Part shown: positions 12,010 through 23,986 of the stretch, piece after piece
Layout of the letters: each line of letters opens with the position of its first letter
Numbering within the stretch: the first letter of the stretch is position 1
NCBI GenBank assembly: GCA_020746875.1
Contig: JAGTJL010000002.1
Location: 1,302,001-1,366,000, forward strand
Direction: 5' to 3'
Source: Rhexocercosporidium sp. MPI-PUGE-AT-0058
Taxonomy: Eukaryota > Ascomycota > Leotiomycetes > Helotiales
DNA: 64,000 nucleotides
Made by a program: the position numbers and the translations under genes
Notes under the pieces: generated by a model
Seen by the model: only the letters and a program-made list of their open reading frames with translations
Told to the model about the DNA's origin: nothing
Database searches by the model: none

Positions 12010-13564
12010 AACGAGGAGAATGGGATGGGTTATGTCGAACGGCTTATGATTGCTATTACGGATTCAAAAGTGCATAGCGATGGTTCCTCTTATATGGTTC
12101 AGTCATCGGTAAGTATGGAAGCTTCGTTTAGCCACTTTATATCCATGTATTTAAACGAATATTACCTGCCTCGATGTCTTGAGGGGCATCTCTCGCTTCG
12201 CGCTGTTGATTCTGATTTTGCCAGATTCTAGAGCCTGCCTTGTCTACTCAAATGATATCTACCCATAGGTCATTAACTAATTTTATGACTACGCGAATTT
12301 CAGTCATGCGCAAAGCGGAAAAGGACACAAAATATTATGTTATCGATTGATGCGGCATGAAATTGACCCTTTTGAGCTTGGTTCGAGCGAGGCCAATTGG
12401 GGTAGCTAGCCAATAAGCACAAAGCAACACCGTGTATGAAGCTTGAGATTCGTAGCCAAAATTAAAATCTTCTACAAAATGGGAATCAATAAATCATCTA
12501 GGAGAAAAAATGAGTTACCAGTTTGTGCAAATAAGTTACCCATTTCTGTCCAGGTATCCCTAGTAAGACCCTAAGATCGCGATTTTCCCTGGCGCTGGCG
12601 TGAATGACCCTTGGCCCATAATTTCTTGCGCGGGGAAGAGACGGACAAAGTCTAATATTAAGCTTCCCATAGGGTGACACAATGAATGGGGCAGGATGGA
12701 ATGACGACAGACGCATGTCATAAAGAGGTCAAATATCGTGCGGTAGGTGGAGATGAAGGGGAGATATTTCTTACAGAATAGATGTTTAGAAGAGTCTCAA
12801 AGAGAGAGCTTGAATACTAGGTAGGTACCATACGTACTGATGGGGTGCAGTGCATAGAGTATCTGAATATACTATGGCTGAAATTACAATGAACAGGGAT
12901 TGTCATTTCATACCGCTGCTCGCCTGGACTCGAAAATTGACTGATAATAAACCGCGCCGCACCACCTCACCCAACCCTCCACAACCATCATCATTCCCGA
13001 CGGGCTTTCACTCGTTCACACCACATCCTTCCACGCTCCCTTACTCTCGTCCAACGCCAACCACACTCGTTTCGACAATTCCTCGCTCCCTGCCGCCAAA
13101 CGGTATCTATCTGCGAAACACAACTGAGCAGCAGAACGCTTAATTGATTACTGCCGACCAGCATTCGGAGATTAAAGATCACGACAGCATCCCTGACCTT
13201 AACACGCATATCAGCCATCCTCCCTCGAAACAAAACTCGAGACGTGGACACTAAGAATTTGGGGTGAAGAGCGAACAAGCAGGCAGAATATTGGCACATT
13301 CCACAGTCGCGATTCGCACAATTGGAACCGCAGAGCAGAGGTGGCAGCAGAATTATTGTTCGACGACATTCAAGCTGTTTCGTTCAGTTGGATTAATTGA
13401 ACGACGTGCTGAATCACGAAACGGATTTCAGCCAAGGACAAAGACAAAGAAGACGACAGTAGTTTGAAGAGTTGAAATCGACAACATCATTGCGATCAGA
13501 CACGAACGCGATTGGATCGGCATACTTGATCTCACTATTGGACTCGAGAACGTTAGACCTCACA
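12010..13564. other. intergenic, 1.55 kb
   Basis: This is the 3' flank of the transcription-factor-domain gene and the promoter of the CFEM-like gene. The plus-strand stretch just before 13565 is probably 5' UTR. I see no other gene. Confidence 0.55.
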
Positions 13565-14415
13565 ATGCGACCACCAACCCTCCCCCTCGTTTTCTCCCTC
13601 TTCTCAATCATCTCCGCTGCAGCAGCACAAACGACTATAGCGACTGCAGCCGCAGCAGGTGCCTCACCAGACGGACTCATCGTCCCCTTCTCATCAAATC
13701 TACCCCCATGTGCCTCGAAATGTGGACCTCTCTTCGACGTACAAGGCAAATGTTCGCCACCTGCTACAGGCGCCGTTGACCAGAGCTGCTTCTGTGGGGA
13801 CTCGCGACTCACGGTATTCAACAACGATGGTACGACCGGTGTGTCTCTCGTCTGCGGCGCGCAGAGCTGTACCGTGCCGGCGGATATGGAAGCTGTGAAG
13901 AAGTGGTATAGCGGATTCTGCGCGAAGAAGACAGTTGTGACAACCACGGCTTCGGATGGGGTTATTGCTACGCAGACTGGTGCCAGCAGGCCGAAATCTA
14001 CGGGAGCTAGCAATCCTACTTGGTATACCTAGTCTCCAGAACCATCTCTGATAGTCCAAAGCTAATGACCAATTCCAGGATCTCTACACACTACAAATGG
14101 GTTATCATGATCGTTGTGATATTCGTCGCTATTGTTGGAGGCTGGATTGGAGCCTGTCTACTTCGCCGCAGATACCTCCGCAAGAAGGAGAGGGAGATCG
14201 AAATGAAGCCTCCTGTTGCATGGGGACCGCATCAAATGCAAGGAGCGACTGGCGGGTACAACTACGGGGATGGAGTGGTTGATGCGAGCAGAGGCGGGCC
14301 AATTGGTGCTGGTGGACATGCAAAGGAATATGGAGCGGCGGCGGCCACTCCATCTGATGGCAGGAAGGCGAAGAGGGAAAGCAGGGGTTTGCACAAGAAG
14401 AGCAGGTTCCCATAA
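13565..14415 (+). CDS. CFEM-like secreted Cys-rich protein with one membrane span
   Basis: Exons 13565-14022 and 14079-14415, joined over a 56-bp intron (GTATAC, branch GCTAATGA, CCAG), encode 264 residues. A signal peptide (MRPPTLPLVFSLFSIISAAA) is followed by a domain with eight cysteines ordered CxxxC, C, CxC, CxxxxC, C (LPPCASKCGPL, SCFCGDSRLT, VCGAQSC, YSGFC). This order is like CFEM domains, although the spacing is not exact. A Thr/Ser-rich stalk precedes one transmembrane span (KWVIMIVVIFVAIVGGWIGAC), then a basic stop-transfer (RRRYLRKKERE) and a Gly-rich cytosolic tail (PPVAWGPHQMQG). CFEM-type proteins act at the wall or membrane in haem and iron handling or host interaction. The function here is not shown by the sequence. 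Confidence 0.8.
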
Positions 14416-15017
14416 TCTCGGTCTTCTTTTGTTTCTGCTTCTCTTCTACTACAATTAGGGTCAATTGAGCGCCATGGCGATCAACGGAGTTAGGGTTACG
14501 GATCTGGTTGGGTTGTTCAACTCGATATGCCTGCAAAGTCAAGCTTTCGCTTGGCAATGGTCATCGTCTGGTGCGACTGAAGTCACTCTAGTAGGGTGCA
14601 TAATTGTCTTTAAATCGATGTGCGTGGGCAGACATGCGTATATATGGGATATGATAGTAGCAATTTTTAATGTTGATATTCTCTCCTACTACCTGTCCCG
14701 TACATTTCTCATCTCACGATTTCGTGATGAACATAGACACTGGATCTGGGTTTGACAAGGTCAAAAGAGTGCAGTTTGGAATCGCAATAGACAGGTTGGA
14801 TATTCACTAATTTGCGTTGCCTATACATGATGAGGTATCGGGAGCAATTGAATTCTCCTAGGTCCAGCGCCCTCTCATCCCCCTCCCCCTATCTCGCTAA
14901 CCCACCATCGACCAAACAATCAAAACAACACTCCATCTCACCACGCCCTCATCAACATACTCTCACACCACTACCTCCTCACCTCGCCTCACCCTATCCC
15001 ACATCACAAACGCAACA
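14416..15017. other. intergenic, 0.6 kb
   Basis: The spacer ends in a CT-rich, CA-rich tract (14870-15015) that resembles a fungal promoter or leader. I see no coding sequence. Confidence 0.5.
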
Positions 15018-15218
15018 ATGTTCCTCCTCTCGCCCACCACCACACCCCTCGTAATCCTCAAACTCGCAGCCATTCTCCTAAGCATCACACTACTCCTCAC
15101 AGCCCTCCTGCCAACGACTTGGGTCCCGGTTGCGTGTTTGGTGATTAAGGTTGGGTGGTTGGTGGTTTGCGCGGCGGCTCTTACGGGTATATTGTATGGG
15201 TGGTATGCTGTTGGTTAG
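15018..15218 (+). CDS. possible 66-residue two-span membrane protein
   Basis: An intact 66-codon frame starts in good context (CAACAATGTTCC) after a pyrimidine-rich leader. It is almost wholly hydrophobic: LVILKLAAILLSITLLLTALL, then a short turn and CLVIKVGWLVVCAAALTGILY. It could be a tiny hydrophobic membrane protein like the small proteolipids, or chance, since hydrophobic frames arise easily from CT-rich DNA. Its strong start context and its place just after a leader-like tract are the only support. Confidence 0.33.
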   Translation: MFLLSPTTTPLVILKLAAILLSITLLLTALLPTTWVPVACLVIKVGWLVVCAAALTGILYGWYAVG

Positions 15219-16268
15219 TTTTGGTGGAGGGGTGATGAGTTGTATGTTTGACTGAGGGGGTTGAGCATTCACAGGAATCGAGATCTGTGGTGTGGGTGAG
15301 GATTGAGAAGAATTTGAGAATTGCTTAATTGCTTAATTGCTAGGGAGAGTTTTGATCTTGCAACAAGTACGGTAACAATACAATATCTTCTGGTGAGCTG
15401 CTGGCTGACTCGAGATAGAAGCTTCCAAGAAGGAGAGTTGAGGACAACTCCCGTTCAACTTCTATTCAAATTAGCTCTGCTCAGACTATTGGGCATTGCT
15501 TGAAGACACAAGTGAAATTCACTTACTAGCTGCTCAGCCAAGGTAGTTTGAGGACTACTTAACCCTCCCCGTCGACGAGCTTATCCAACTTACAACTTAC
15601 AACAACATCAACCTCTCTTCCCTTCCTCCATCTTCAAGCTAGGGTTGCTCAAGTCGTGGTTGAGAGAAGCATTCACTGAATACTTGCTTAGTAGAGCTTT
15701 AGTCTACTTAAGCTTCGTTCGTTGACAAGCTTCTTCAGTCCTACATCAACCGACAATTTCCTCATCCACCTTCTTCAACTTCTACTTCTATTTGGCCACA
15801 ATAGACTTACTGCATACCCAATTCTTTTCATACCTCTATTCAACTAAGGGAGAGGTACTACATTGGTACGTCTTTTCCTACTCCCTTGCCTCTTCAACTG
15901 GATCTCCCTCCCCATCTACCTTACTACTCTAACCCTTTCGTATCACTTGCTTATATCCACTCTCCCAGCATAGTTACTTGTCTGGAGGAACACAGCTTCA
16001 GCCAAGTGCTGGCTCATCTCCAACTTAAGAATAACCACCATCCACTCACCCGGACAAATCACTATTTCCAACATCAAAACAACAGGTACTCAGCTTGATT
16101 CCCCCCAAACATCCTCTTCGCATCCTCCCACTTACCTCCGACGACCGACGATACGCCCATCCACCTCCTTCCGACCATCCGCCAAATCTCACTTTCGCCC
16201 TCTCTTTCGCATCCCATAACCGCCCACTCAAAAACTGAAAATTCTCAGCTTTGAAGCCACTCGTCAAC
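15219..16268. other. intergenic / long leader of the RRM-like gene, 1.05 kb
   Basis: From about 15550 to 16250 the plus strand is strongly pyrimidine-rich, with many CTTCAACT-like words. It contains intron-like signals, including GTACGT at 15866 and several CAG/TAG candidates before 16260. I read it as promoter and 5' UTR of the gene starting at 16269, possibly with a leader intron that I cannot fix. Confidence 0.45.
15319..15341. repeat. AATTGCTT tandem repeat, about 2.9 copies
   Basis: Three head-to-tail copies of an 8-bp unit (AATTGCTT) lie in the spacer between the 66-aa ORF and the leader of the large RRM-like gene. No function is evident. Confidence 0.8.
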
Positions 16269-19200
16269 ATGGCATCAAATTCGGTCACTCACCCTGGCTT
16301 ATCCCATCGCATCCCCGGCATTCAACCTACTTACATTGACGCCCACCCTGACCATCCATACACAGGCGCCAAGTCACCCAAGGGACGCACTCAACATCAA
16401 ACAAGCCCCTCACCACGTTCATCCCAATCACATTCTCAACAACTAGCAGACATACAAGAGAAAATCAACCAGCTGCAGCTCATTGATGATTCTCGAGCCG
16501 AAGCTATTGTCGAGCAGAAAATCGAGATAGCTATTCTAAAGAATGAGCTTGGCCATGCTAGATGTGACAAGGAGGCTATCATCAGCAGTTTCGGCATCGT
16601 CATTGAGAGTATTACGCGTGGTGCTTGCGTGACTCCTTCACCGCAAGTGCTGGCTAGTTCATCGACTGCACAAGTCTCGAATGAGGAGAAGAGAATCAAG
16701 GCACTGGAGAAGGAGATTGAGAGACACAGAAAGTCTGATCGGGTGTTGAGAGCCAGAATTCTGGAATTGGAGCGTGGGATTGAGGTCCGTGGTTGTGCGA
16801 GAGAGCGCGAGAATGAATTTGGATCGATTGAGAGAGAACATAGCGTTTTGCACGGAAAAGATGGCTGGGGTGATGGTCCTGTCGTTCGCAGCCGGGCTTT
16901 TGATAAAGGAAAAAGCAAGATGGTCGAGAGTGAAGTTGGTTCCCGCTCAGGCTCGGCTAACTCACCAGAACGTCAACAAGACTACCTCCACACTATTGGG
17001 CCCGGACCATCAGGCCCCCAACTCGTCGGAAGCTGGGGTGAGGATATCGGTGCAGAGTTACCAACGATCCCTAACTCTCCTGTTGTGCGACCTGTTTTCA
17101 ACCCCGAGAATGTTGATGTTGGTTTTTGCAGCCTGGAGGATTTCCTCGATAATGATGGTTTCCCTCCTCCAATCTCCACGAACCACTCATCTGTTCCTTC
17201 GACAATGATCAATAGCTTCCCTGCGACAAGTCCAGCTAACTCCTCTTCTCTCTCAACCACAGCTCAAATCCCAAGATTGCCAGAGGACGAGCGACACATT
17301 GACGAGCAAATCGAAGAGAACAAGAAAGCCATGGCCATATTCGCCAACATGCTCACCCCAGGCGTCATCAAAACCGGCTTCGCACGCCAAAGTAGCTATC
17401 AAGGCGCCGACTACGACAAAATGAAAGTCCCACACCCAACTCGAGACTTCGACCGTTTTGCACCCAACAATTTCCGAAGCATTGCCTGTTACTCATCACC
17501 TATCAGACGCCAACCTCCAACTAGTCCTCGTGTCTCGTTTGACACACCAAGCTCGCAAGATAGATCATTCGATCGAGGTGTCTGGGACGACTCTCACGAT
17601 CGGAATGGGGCAGTTGAGGCTCACATGCGTGCTGCGAATGGTCGGAACGATACCCGGTTCCCGGATTTCTTCCGTTATGGTATCCAGTATATCCCCGCTG
17701 GGACGGACTCGAACTACATGCGTACTGTTATCTTGGGTAACCTTGCACTTGGTACTGAAATCCGGGATGTTCTTGCGCGTGTGAGAGGTGGCGATGTTAT
17801 CAGTGCGACAGTCGTAAAGATGGGTCTAATCGCGCAAGATACTCTTCAAGCTCGCGTGGTGTTCAAGCATGAAGCTTCGGCTGAGGAATATGCCCTCTAT
17901 GCTGCTGAACATCCGATTTCGTTCGCCGAGGGTAACGTCGCGGAAGTTACTCTAGTTTCTACGCCCACTTATCCCCTCTCAACCAAGACCCAATCCCGTC
18001 TCCGCGAACAAACCCGCTGCATAGCTATCCCCAACATCCCACACAACTTCAGCATCAATGCCCTAGAGCACAATCTCGCTTGTGGGAATGGCTATCGGGC
18101 ACAGAGTTTGATCGAGATGTACATCGACAAGGCATTTACCCTTCATCTTGAATTCTCTACCGTGGAGCTCGCGAACTCGGCGTGGAATATTCTACATTGC
18201 TGGAATATGTACCGTGGGTTGCAGTGCAGGTGGGAGGCTGATCCTTGTGCTGGTGAAGTCGAGGAGTTGGCGAGCGAGGTGAAGCCAAGACCTAAGATTT
18301 TCCCGGACAATTGGGCGAGTCGTGGTGCTGAGAGTGATGATAAAAGATCTCTGAATGCGGAAGGTAGGAAACCATTTGCTGCTCCGGAGAACCAGCAAGT
18401 CAGTATCCCGGACTTTAGCGCTGTGAGGCTGCAGACTGCTAGTTGGGCTGACGAGGTAAATGGTGATTTTGAGGATGAAGAAGATGATAGGAAGGTAGTG
18501 ACGATCATTCTTGATGAGTTGGCTGCTGGTAGAAATGCTGCTGAGACCGAGAGTTCTGGCTCTAGCTCTAGCTCTGGCTCGACTGATCTGGCAAGCAAAT
18601 CTGCATCTGTCTCCTGTGTGGCAACATATGGTTCAGGAACTGGCTCTGCCTCATCCACTCCTATTGCCGAGTCTTCGAGTACCACACTTGAAGGTAGTCC
18701 TGCTCAGGAACTTGCTCAAGCATCACCATCTACCACCGTTCATGTCAACCGCACCACCACCGTCTTGACAGTAGATCAAGAACTTCAAGCCGCTCTTTGC
18801 GCCGCCAACACGAACCACGTCCTCGCCACAACTACCTCCAGCTCAAACTCCATCTCTACAGCAATAGTGCCTGTTCCTGGAACCCAGAAATCCCTCATCG
18901 GCCTAGCCGGCTCCAAATACGCTAGCTCTATCCCTGCATTCGTCGACTCCGGACGAAGACCTCGATCCATCCACATCAAGGCCTCCACCTCCTCTACCCT
19001 TTCCACCTCCAAGATTTCGCCAGATAACAAGGCGATTTTCTCGAGTGACGCGAGTGGTGCTCTATCTCCACAAAGCAAAGATTTAGCTATGGGAACCAAG
19101 CAGCGATTCTCAGCTAGTCCACCAAGAGTGGATCTCGATGGCTTGATCAAGAGCGGACGATCGAGTTTTGCTAGTGCGTGTGCGAGCGCAAGCTTTGGTG

Positions 19201-19661
19201 AAAATATTGAGAGTGAGGCTGAGGATGAGATTCGAAGTGATGAGAAGATCGATTTCGATACTCAAGCTGTCGCTGTGGAGCCAAAGATTCAACTTTTCAG
19301 ATGGTTCCAGCCCGCTAGTGTAGGTGGCAAGAAACACAGCTATGGTATGCCAGAGCAAGAGATCGATGAGGAGAATTTGAGAATTCCTATTGAGGAGTTA
19401 GGAGGTGATTCGTCCTCTGCTTCTGCCAACAGTAAACAGAGAGACGGAGAGGAAGACGTTGAGAGAGAGGGAGAGTTGAAGGTTGTGAATCCTAATGAAA
19501 TTTCTCTAGATGATGAGGATTACGAGGAGACCCTAGTTCGGGATCTTTCATCTGCATCTGCATTCCCAAATCTATCCGTGGGCCTGGGGGAGAAAGGGGG
19601 AGAGGATGTCAAGGTCGAATCTAAAGAGGAGGCCTTGGGGGTCGAACTTGCGAGGACGTAA
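16269..19661 (+). CDS. large intronless protein with coiled coil and two RRM-like regions
   Basis: A single exon of 1130 residues starts at the ATG at 16269; upstream in frame there is only TTG. The N-terminus is Ser/Pro/His-rich, then comes a coiled coil (QLADIQEKINQLQLIDD, VEQKIEIAILKNELGHA, about residues 57-95) and a second charged helix (KRIKALEKEIERHRKSDRVL). Around residues 480-570 the pattern RTVILGNLALGTEIRDVLARV...ARVVFKHEASAEEYALYA resembles an RRM (beta1 ILGNL, alpha1 as helix, beta3 ARVVF). A second, weaker RRM-like part follows (RCIAIPNIP...FTLHLEFSTVELANSAW, about residues 580-660). The C-terminal 450 residues are low complexity, Ser-rich and then acidic. This suggests an RNA-binding or messenger-ribonucleoprotein scaffold protein. 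No catalytic motif is seen, and the RRM call is from pattern only. In this window, where most genes have introns, 3.4 kb without one is unusual. Confidence 0.75.
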   Translation: MASNSVTHPGLSHRIPGIQPTYIDAHPDHPYTGAKSPKGRTQHQTSPSPRSSQSHSQQLADIQEKINQLQLIDDSRAEAIVEQKIEIAILKNELGHARCDKEAIISSFGIVIESITRGACVTPSPQVLASSSTAQVSNEEKRIKALEKEIERHRKSDRVLRARILELERGIEVRGCARERENEFGSIEREHSVLHGKDGWGDGPVVRSRAFDKGKSKMVESEVGSRSGSANSPERQQDYLHTIGPGPSGPQLVGSWGEDIGAELPTIPNSPVVRPVFNPENVDVGFCSLEDFLDNDGFPPPISTNHSSVPSTMINSFPATSPANSSSLSTTAQIPRLPEDERHIDEQIEENKKAMAIFANMLTPGVIKTGFARQSSYQGADYDKMKVPHPTRDFDRFAPNNFRSIACYSSPIRRQPPTSPRVSFDTPSSQDRSFDRGVWDDSHDRNGAVEAHMRAANGRNDTRFPDFFRYGIQYIPAGTDSNYMRTVILGNLALGTEIRDVLARVRGGDVISATVVKMGLIAQDTLQARVVFKHEASAEEYALYAAEHPISFAEGNVAEVTLVSTPTYPLSTKTQSRLREQTRCIAIPNIPHNFSINALEHNLACGNGYRAQSLIEMYIDKAFTLHLEFSTVELANSAWNILHCWNMYRGLQCRWEADPCAGEVEELASEVKPRPKIFPDNWASRGAESDDKRSLNAEGRKPFAAPENQQVSIPDFSAVRLQTASWADEVNGDFEDEEDDRKVVTIILDELAAGRNAAETESSGSSSSSGSTDLASKSASVSCVATYGSGTGSASSTPIAESSSTTLEGSPAQELAQASPSTTVHVNRTTTVLTVDQELQAALCAANTNHVLATTTSSSNSISTAIVPVPGTQKSLIGLAGSKYASSIPAFVDSGRRPRSIHIKASTSSTLSTSKISPDNKAIFSSDASGALSPQSKDLAMGTKQRFSASPPRVDLDGLIKSGRSSFASACASASFGENIESEAEDEIRSDEKIDFDTQAVAVEPKIQLFRWFQPASVGGKKHSYGMPEQEIDEENLRIPIEELGGDSSSASANSKQRDGEEDVEREGELKVVNPNEISLDDEDYEETLVRDLSSASAFPNLSVGLGEKGGEDVKVESKEEALGVELART

Positions 19662-22276
19662 AGATTCCTTGACTCTCTTTAGGCTACTTGAGAGTATGTA
19701 TCAAGTGCTGGAGGAAGGAGCGGAGGCAGATGAGGTGTGCTGCCAAATGCACTCAACTACCATCGACATCTTGGCGGATATTTTCTCTTATTCTGAGCAC
19801 AGCATATATCGACACAGCACAGTACAACACACCCTGGCGCTTCGGAGAAGATGTCAAAATTCCGGCGTTGTTTTTAAACGTTACTTTTTACAAACTTCAA
19901 GCAGTTTTTTTTCCAGTTTCTCATTTGAAGCAGGGAGGGGATACATGGATGCAAAATTTTGCAATATATTGGGGAAGAGAGGATATTAATTATAAAAACA
20001 CACATACCCAACCACATACATATGAAGAAAGGACAGAGAGGCTTATCAGACATATACATTTGTATTTTTAGAGCAAATGGAGCGACAGAGAGAGATGTTC
20101 TTTCGAAATGCATGCGTGCGTTCTTCTCTCGGGGTATTGGATGAAGCGACGATTCTCTAGTTAGATGGCTTGGGGATCAAAGCCGTTGAAGAGAAGAAAT
20201 GAAAATCTTTTATCCCAATATTGAGACCTTTTTGGAACTGGTGACTAATGATATTGGTGAAGAATTTGTGATTTAAGAGAAGTGAAGGAGTGAGTGATTT
20301 ATTTTTCGGGATGTGCTAGGATAATTCGGAGTAGGAAGGCGTCCGAAGCTTACGAAGGAACATAAGCCAATGTCACAAAAACAGAACAGAACTTTACACG
20401 CCTGGGCGAAGGAAATTTGCTTAGCGTAAAATAAAAAGAGGCGAGAAGAGGAAATCACGTAAATATGACATTCCAACATGTAGAAAAGAGATATTGTCCA
20501 ATTTTCTCTCCAATATACGAACCAGCTCAGAAGGTTGAGAAGGTGGAAGGTTTGTTTACCTACCCTCGCTTGCAGCTCACTACGATCAGAGCTGCCGCTC
20601 CCCCGCTCCCCCGCGCTCCCGCCCAACCTACAACAACACTACACCACTACTCCTGAAATCCTACGCGTACAAAAATACCCCTCGTAGGTCCCTCCCTAAC
20701 GTAAGTAAAACCCTCCCTACCCTTCAAAAGCTCGCGACAAAAGTCAAGAGAGCGCTACAGAAACTGATTGAGTGCGTGCGTGCGGCCGCGCGAGCAGCTC
20801 CGACCGTGCCCAGGCGAGCGCGCGAGCACTCGAAAATTGCGACGTGCAACAAAGATATGCGAGGTTCCGGATTTGGATGACATGTGACTTGTGTCGTGAC
20901 CATAAACGTGACTTGTTAGATTTCGCCTGGATGGGGTTGGCGATTATGATGGAGTGGTATGATATTGGTGAGACTTTGCCTTGTAGGAAGGAATGAGTAG
21001 TGGTTAGTGGGAATGTATCGATGAAATAAATTATCATGCTGAGACGTGACTTGGTTGTTGGTATTCATGGGTTTTGCAGCGTTGCGTTCTGCCTTTATAT
21101 CAAGCTTTTTTTTCCACTGGCGACTCTTTCGAGATATTGAATCTTCGAGGAGATTAATGAAATTCGCATGTAAAGAGGGCGGATGCTGTAAATCCTAGAA
21201 GATATCGCAGGGTTATGTTTAGAAGAAGCCATGGAATTTCGGCCAGTCTATCGAATCACTTCTCCATGTCCACATTTCTCCGGCTTCATTCACATCATGG
21301 ATGAAACAGCTCTAGTTTATTATTAATTAAGCTGTGTATTGATGTACAAAACTGTTGAGAGTACTTACATAGGGGAGGAATACTTGTTGTAATTCGACTC
21401 AATGCTTTATGGATCGGAGGTGGCATAATCACTTGCCTGAATCCCGGTGATATATTCGCAGTCAGTCACAACCCTCAATACAGTAACAGCTATGAGATGC
21501 TATCTTAATTGCCAATGAGCACTGCGTGTTTGCGACAGTGTCATCACTCCCGAAAGTCCAGCAAATATTACATCCAAAATCAATCAAACACAGGCTCCGC
21601 AATTCCATGTCCAACAAATCCACAAAGCCACGCCGCACTTCCAAACAACGCCAACAAACAAATATTAAGCTCGCTGTTATAGCGACGTCATACTCCGACA
21701 TCCCCAGATTCTTGGGATGCATTATTTCAGGGATTCATCTATTTATCCACACAACTTGCCTACACCTGCATCTTCCAGGTTCTCCCAAACAAGGGTGGGT
21801 CACAATAAGCGAGCGAGTGTTTTGTACAGCATTCGCCCCTTCCCTGGCCTCGCCTACTTCACACATTGACATATCCGTACCTGCCCTATACCCCAACTCA
21901 TATTCCCAATCACTACTGGAAAGGGGCTGATATGAAACATCCAGATTGACATCCATCTTCCCAATCGTTTAGTTCTCCTCCCAAGCACCTTGCCACATGG
22001 TGCGCGACTTCCAAGTTTCATTGTTTTGTTTTGTTCACTTTGTGACTGGCCAATGGGTATTGAATGGACTTACATGGTTGATTAAGATCAGGATCAAGAT
22101 CAAGGTCTAAAGCCATGGCAGAGCCATCACCAACATCCACATGCACACCCCGAAGCATAGCCACATCTACAAATACCCCTCCAACTCGCACCCTCGACGC
22201 CAACATATCCTCCCCCTCTCCCACCACACTCACAAAACGTCCACCCTCAGCCACCTACTCAATTCTCAAGCTCAAC
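19662..22276. other. intergenic, 2.6 kb
   Basis: This spacer holds the 3' flank of the RRM-like gene and the promoter of the AA7 oxidase gene. Plus- and minus-strand frames up to 134 codons are present but have no domain or codon support. The last 160 bases are an open Ser/Thr/Pro-rich frame from an ATG at 22115 that runs in phase into the oxidase (see that entry). Confidence 0.5.
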
Positions 22277-23986
22277 ATGGGCACGCAACCAAGCGCCATC
22301 TCGAGAGCCCTCCGCGCCACGCTCGGCCCGGATGGAGATCTCTACGCCTTCCCGGGCGATCCTCTGTACAAGCTGCGGGATGCGAGGCCATATAATCTAG
22401 ATATCCAGGTGATGCCGGCGGCGGTCACGTATCCGAAGACGAGGGAGCAGGTTGCGGATGTGGTGAGGTGCGCAAGGGAATGCGGGTGTAGGGTACAGGC
22501 TAGGTGTGGGGGGCATAGTTATGCGAATTATTGTTTGTTCCTCTCCACCCATTTCTAAACTTTCTTTCGATATAATTCCGTTCGGAGATTCAAGGAGGTA
22601 AGTGTATATATAAGAAGAAGTCTCAGCTGACGAGATACAGGTCTCGGTGGTGTCGATGGAGCGGTCGTCATCGATTTGAAACACTTCCAGCACTTCTCCA
22701 TGGATCGGAAGACTTGGCGCGCTACTATCGGAGGAGGAACCCTCCTCGGAGACGTCACGAAACGTCTACATGAAGCTGGGAATAGAGCCATGGCCCACGG
22801 CACCTGTCCTCAAGTCGGAATAGGCGGACATGCTACAATCGGAGGTCTAGGGCCGACATCTCGCCAATGGGGATCCTCTCTCGATCACGTCGTGGAAGTT
22901 GAGATCGTGCTGGCGGATTCGAGTATCAAGCGGTGTTCCGAGACGCAGAATGCTGATATATTTTGGGCTGTGAAGGGCGCCGGTGCGAGTTTTGGCGTCA
23001 TTACTGAGTTTGTGGTTCGGACTGAGCCGGAGCCGGGTGAGGCGGTGGAGTTCTCGTTCTCGTTCCGTTTCGGGAAGTATGCCTCCATGGCGCCAGTTTT
23101 CAAGGCGTGGCAGACGTTCGTTGCGGACCCGAATTTGACGAGAAAATTCACGAGTTCGCTAGTCTTCACGGAGCTGGGGATGGTGATCTCGGGAACGTTT
23201 TTAGGGAGTGAGAAAGAGTATGAGATGTTGAATATGGATAGCCGATTCCCTGGGAATCAGGACAAGAAGACTATTGTGTTCAAGGACTGGTTGGGACTTG
23301 TTGGGCATTGGGCAGAGGATTTCGCTCTCCAGATTGGAGGAGGTTTGCCTGCACCGTTGTACACGAAAAGTCTCGCTTTCAACGGCTGTAACCTGATCCC
23401 AGATGAAGCCATCGATAAGATCCTGAAATACATGGACAACACGAAGAAAGGCACGTTAATCTGGTTCGTGATCTTCGACCTCGAAGGCGGAGCCATCAAC
23501 GACGTTCCGCAAGACGCAACTGCTTACGCTCACCGCGACGCGCTGTTTTATATGCAATCGTATGCGGTGGGTGTACCGAAGGTGTCGAGCACGACGAAGA
23601 GTTTTTTGAGGGGTCTGAATGATATAGTTAAGGAGGGGATGCCGGGTGGAGTGGACTTTGGTGCGTATGCAGGGTATGTGGATCCGGAATTGGAAGATGG
23701 ACAGAGAGCTTATTGGAGGGGGAATTTGGAGAGGTTAGAGATAATTAAGAGAAGCGTTGATCCGGGGGATGTTTTTTGGAATCCGCAGGGGGTGAGGCCT
23801 GGTGTTGGTGGTGGAGGAGTTGGTGGTAGTGTGAGGCGTGGCGAGAGAAGGGTCGGTAGGATGGATTGTATTAGCAATGGGAATGGGAATGGTGCGGTAA
23901 AACTGGTTGAAGCGAAGGATATGAAGAAGGGTGATGAGAGGCCGAAGAAGTCGTTTATGGAGAAGTTGAGGGCTTGTTTTAAGTAG
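22277..23986 (+). CDS. AA7-type FAD oxidase (glucooligosaccharide/berberine-bridge family)
   Basis: Exons 22277-22532 and 22641-23986, with a 108-bp intron (GTTTGT...ATACAG), give 533 residues. An FAD_binding_4 domain (VQARCGGHSY) is followed by a substrate domain and a BBE-type end (GDVFWNPQGVRP). His80 of CGGHSY and Cys141 of HGTCPQVGIGGH sit 61 residues apart, as expected for bicovalent flavin attachment in glucooligosaccharide oxidases. It should oxidise sugars or another alcohol with O2, releasing H2O2. I chose the ATG at 22277 because MGTQPSAISRAL lines up with the usual short N-terminus of the family. An in-frame ATG at 22115 in good context would add 54 Ser/Thr/Pro-rich residues. No signal peptide is visible from either start. 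After the BBE end there is an unusual Gly-rich then basic tail of about 65 residues (GGGGVGGSVRRGERR, then KKSFMEKLRACFK). The substrate is unknown. Confidence 0.88.
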
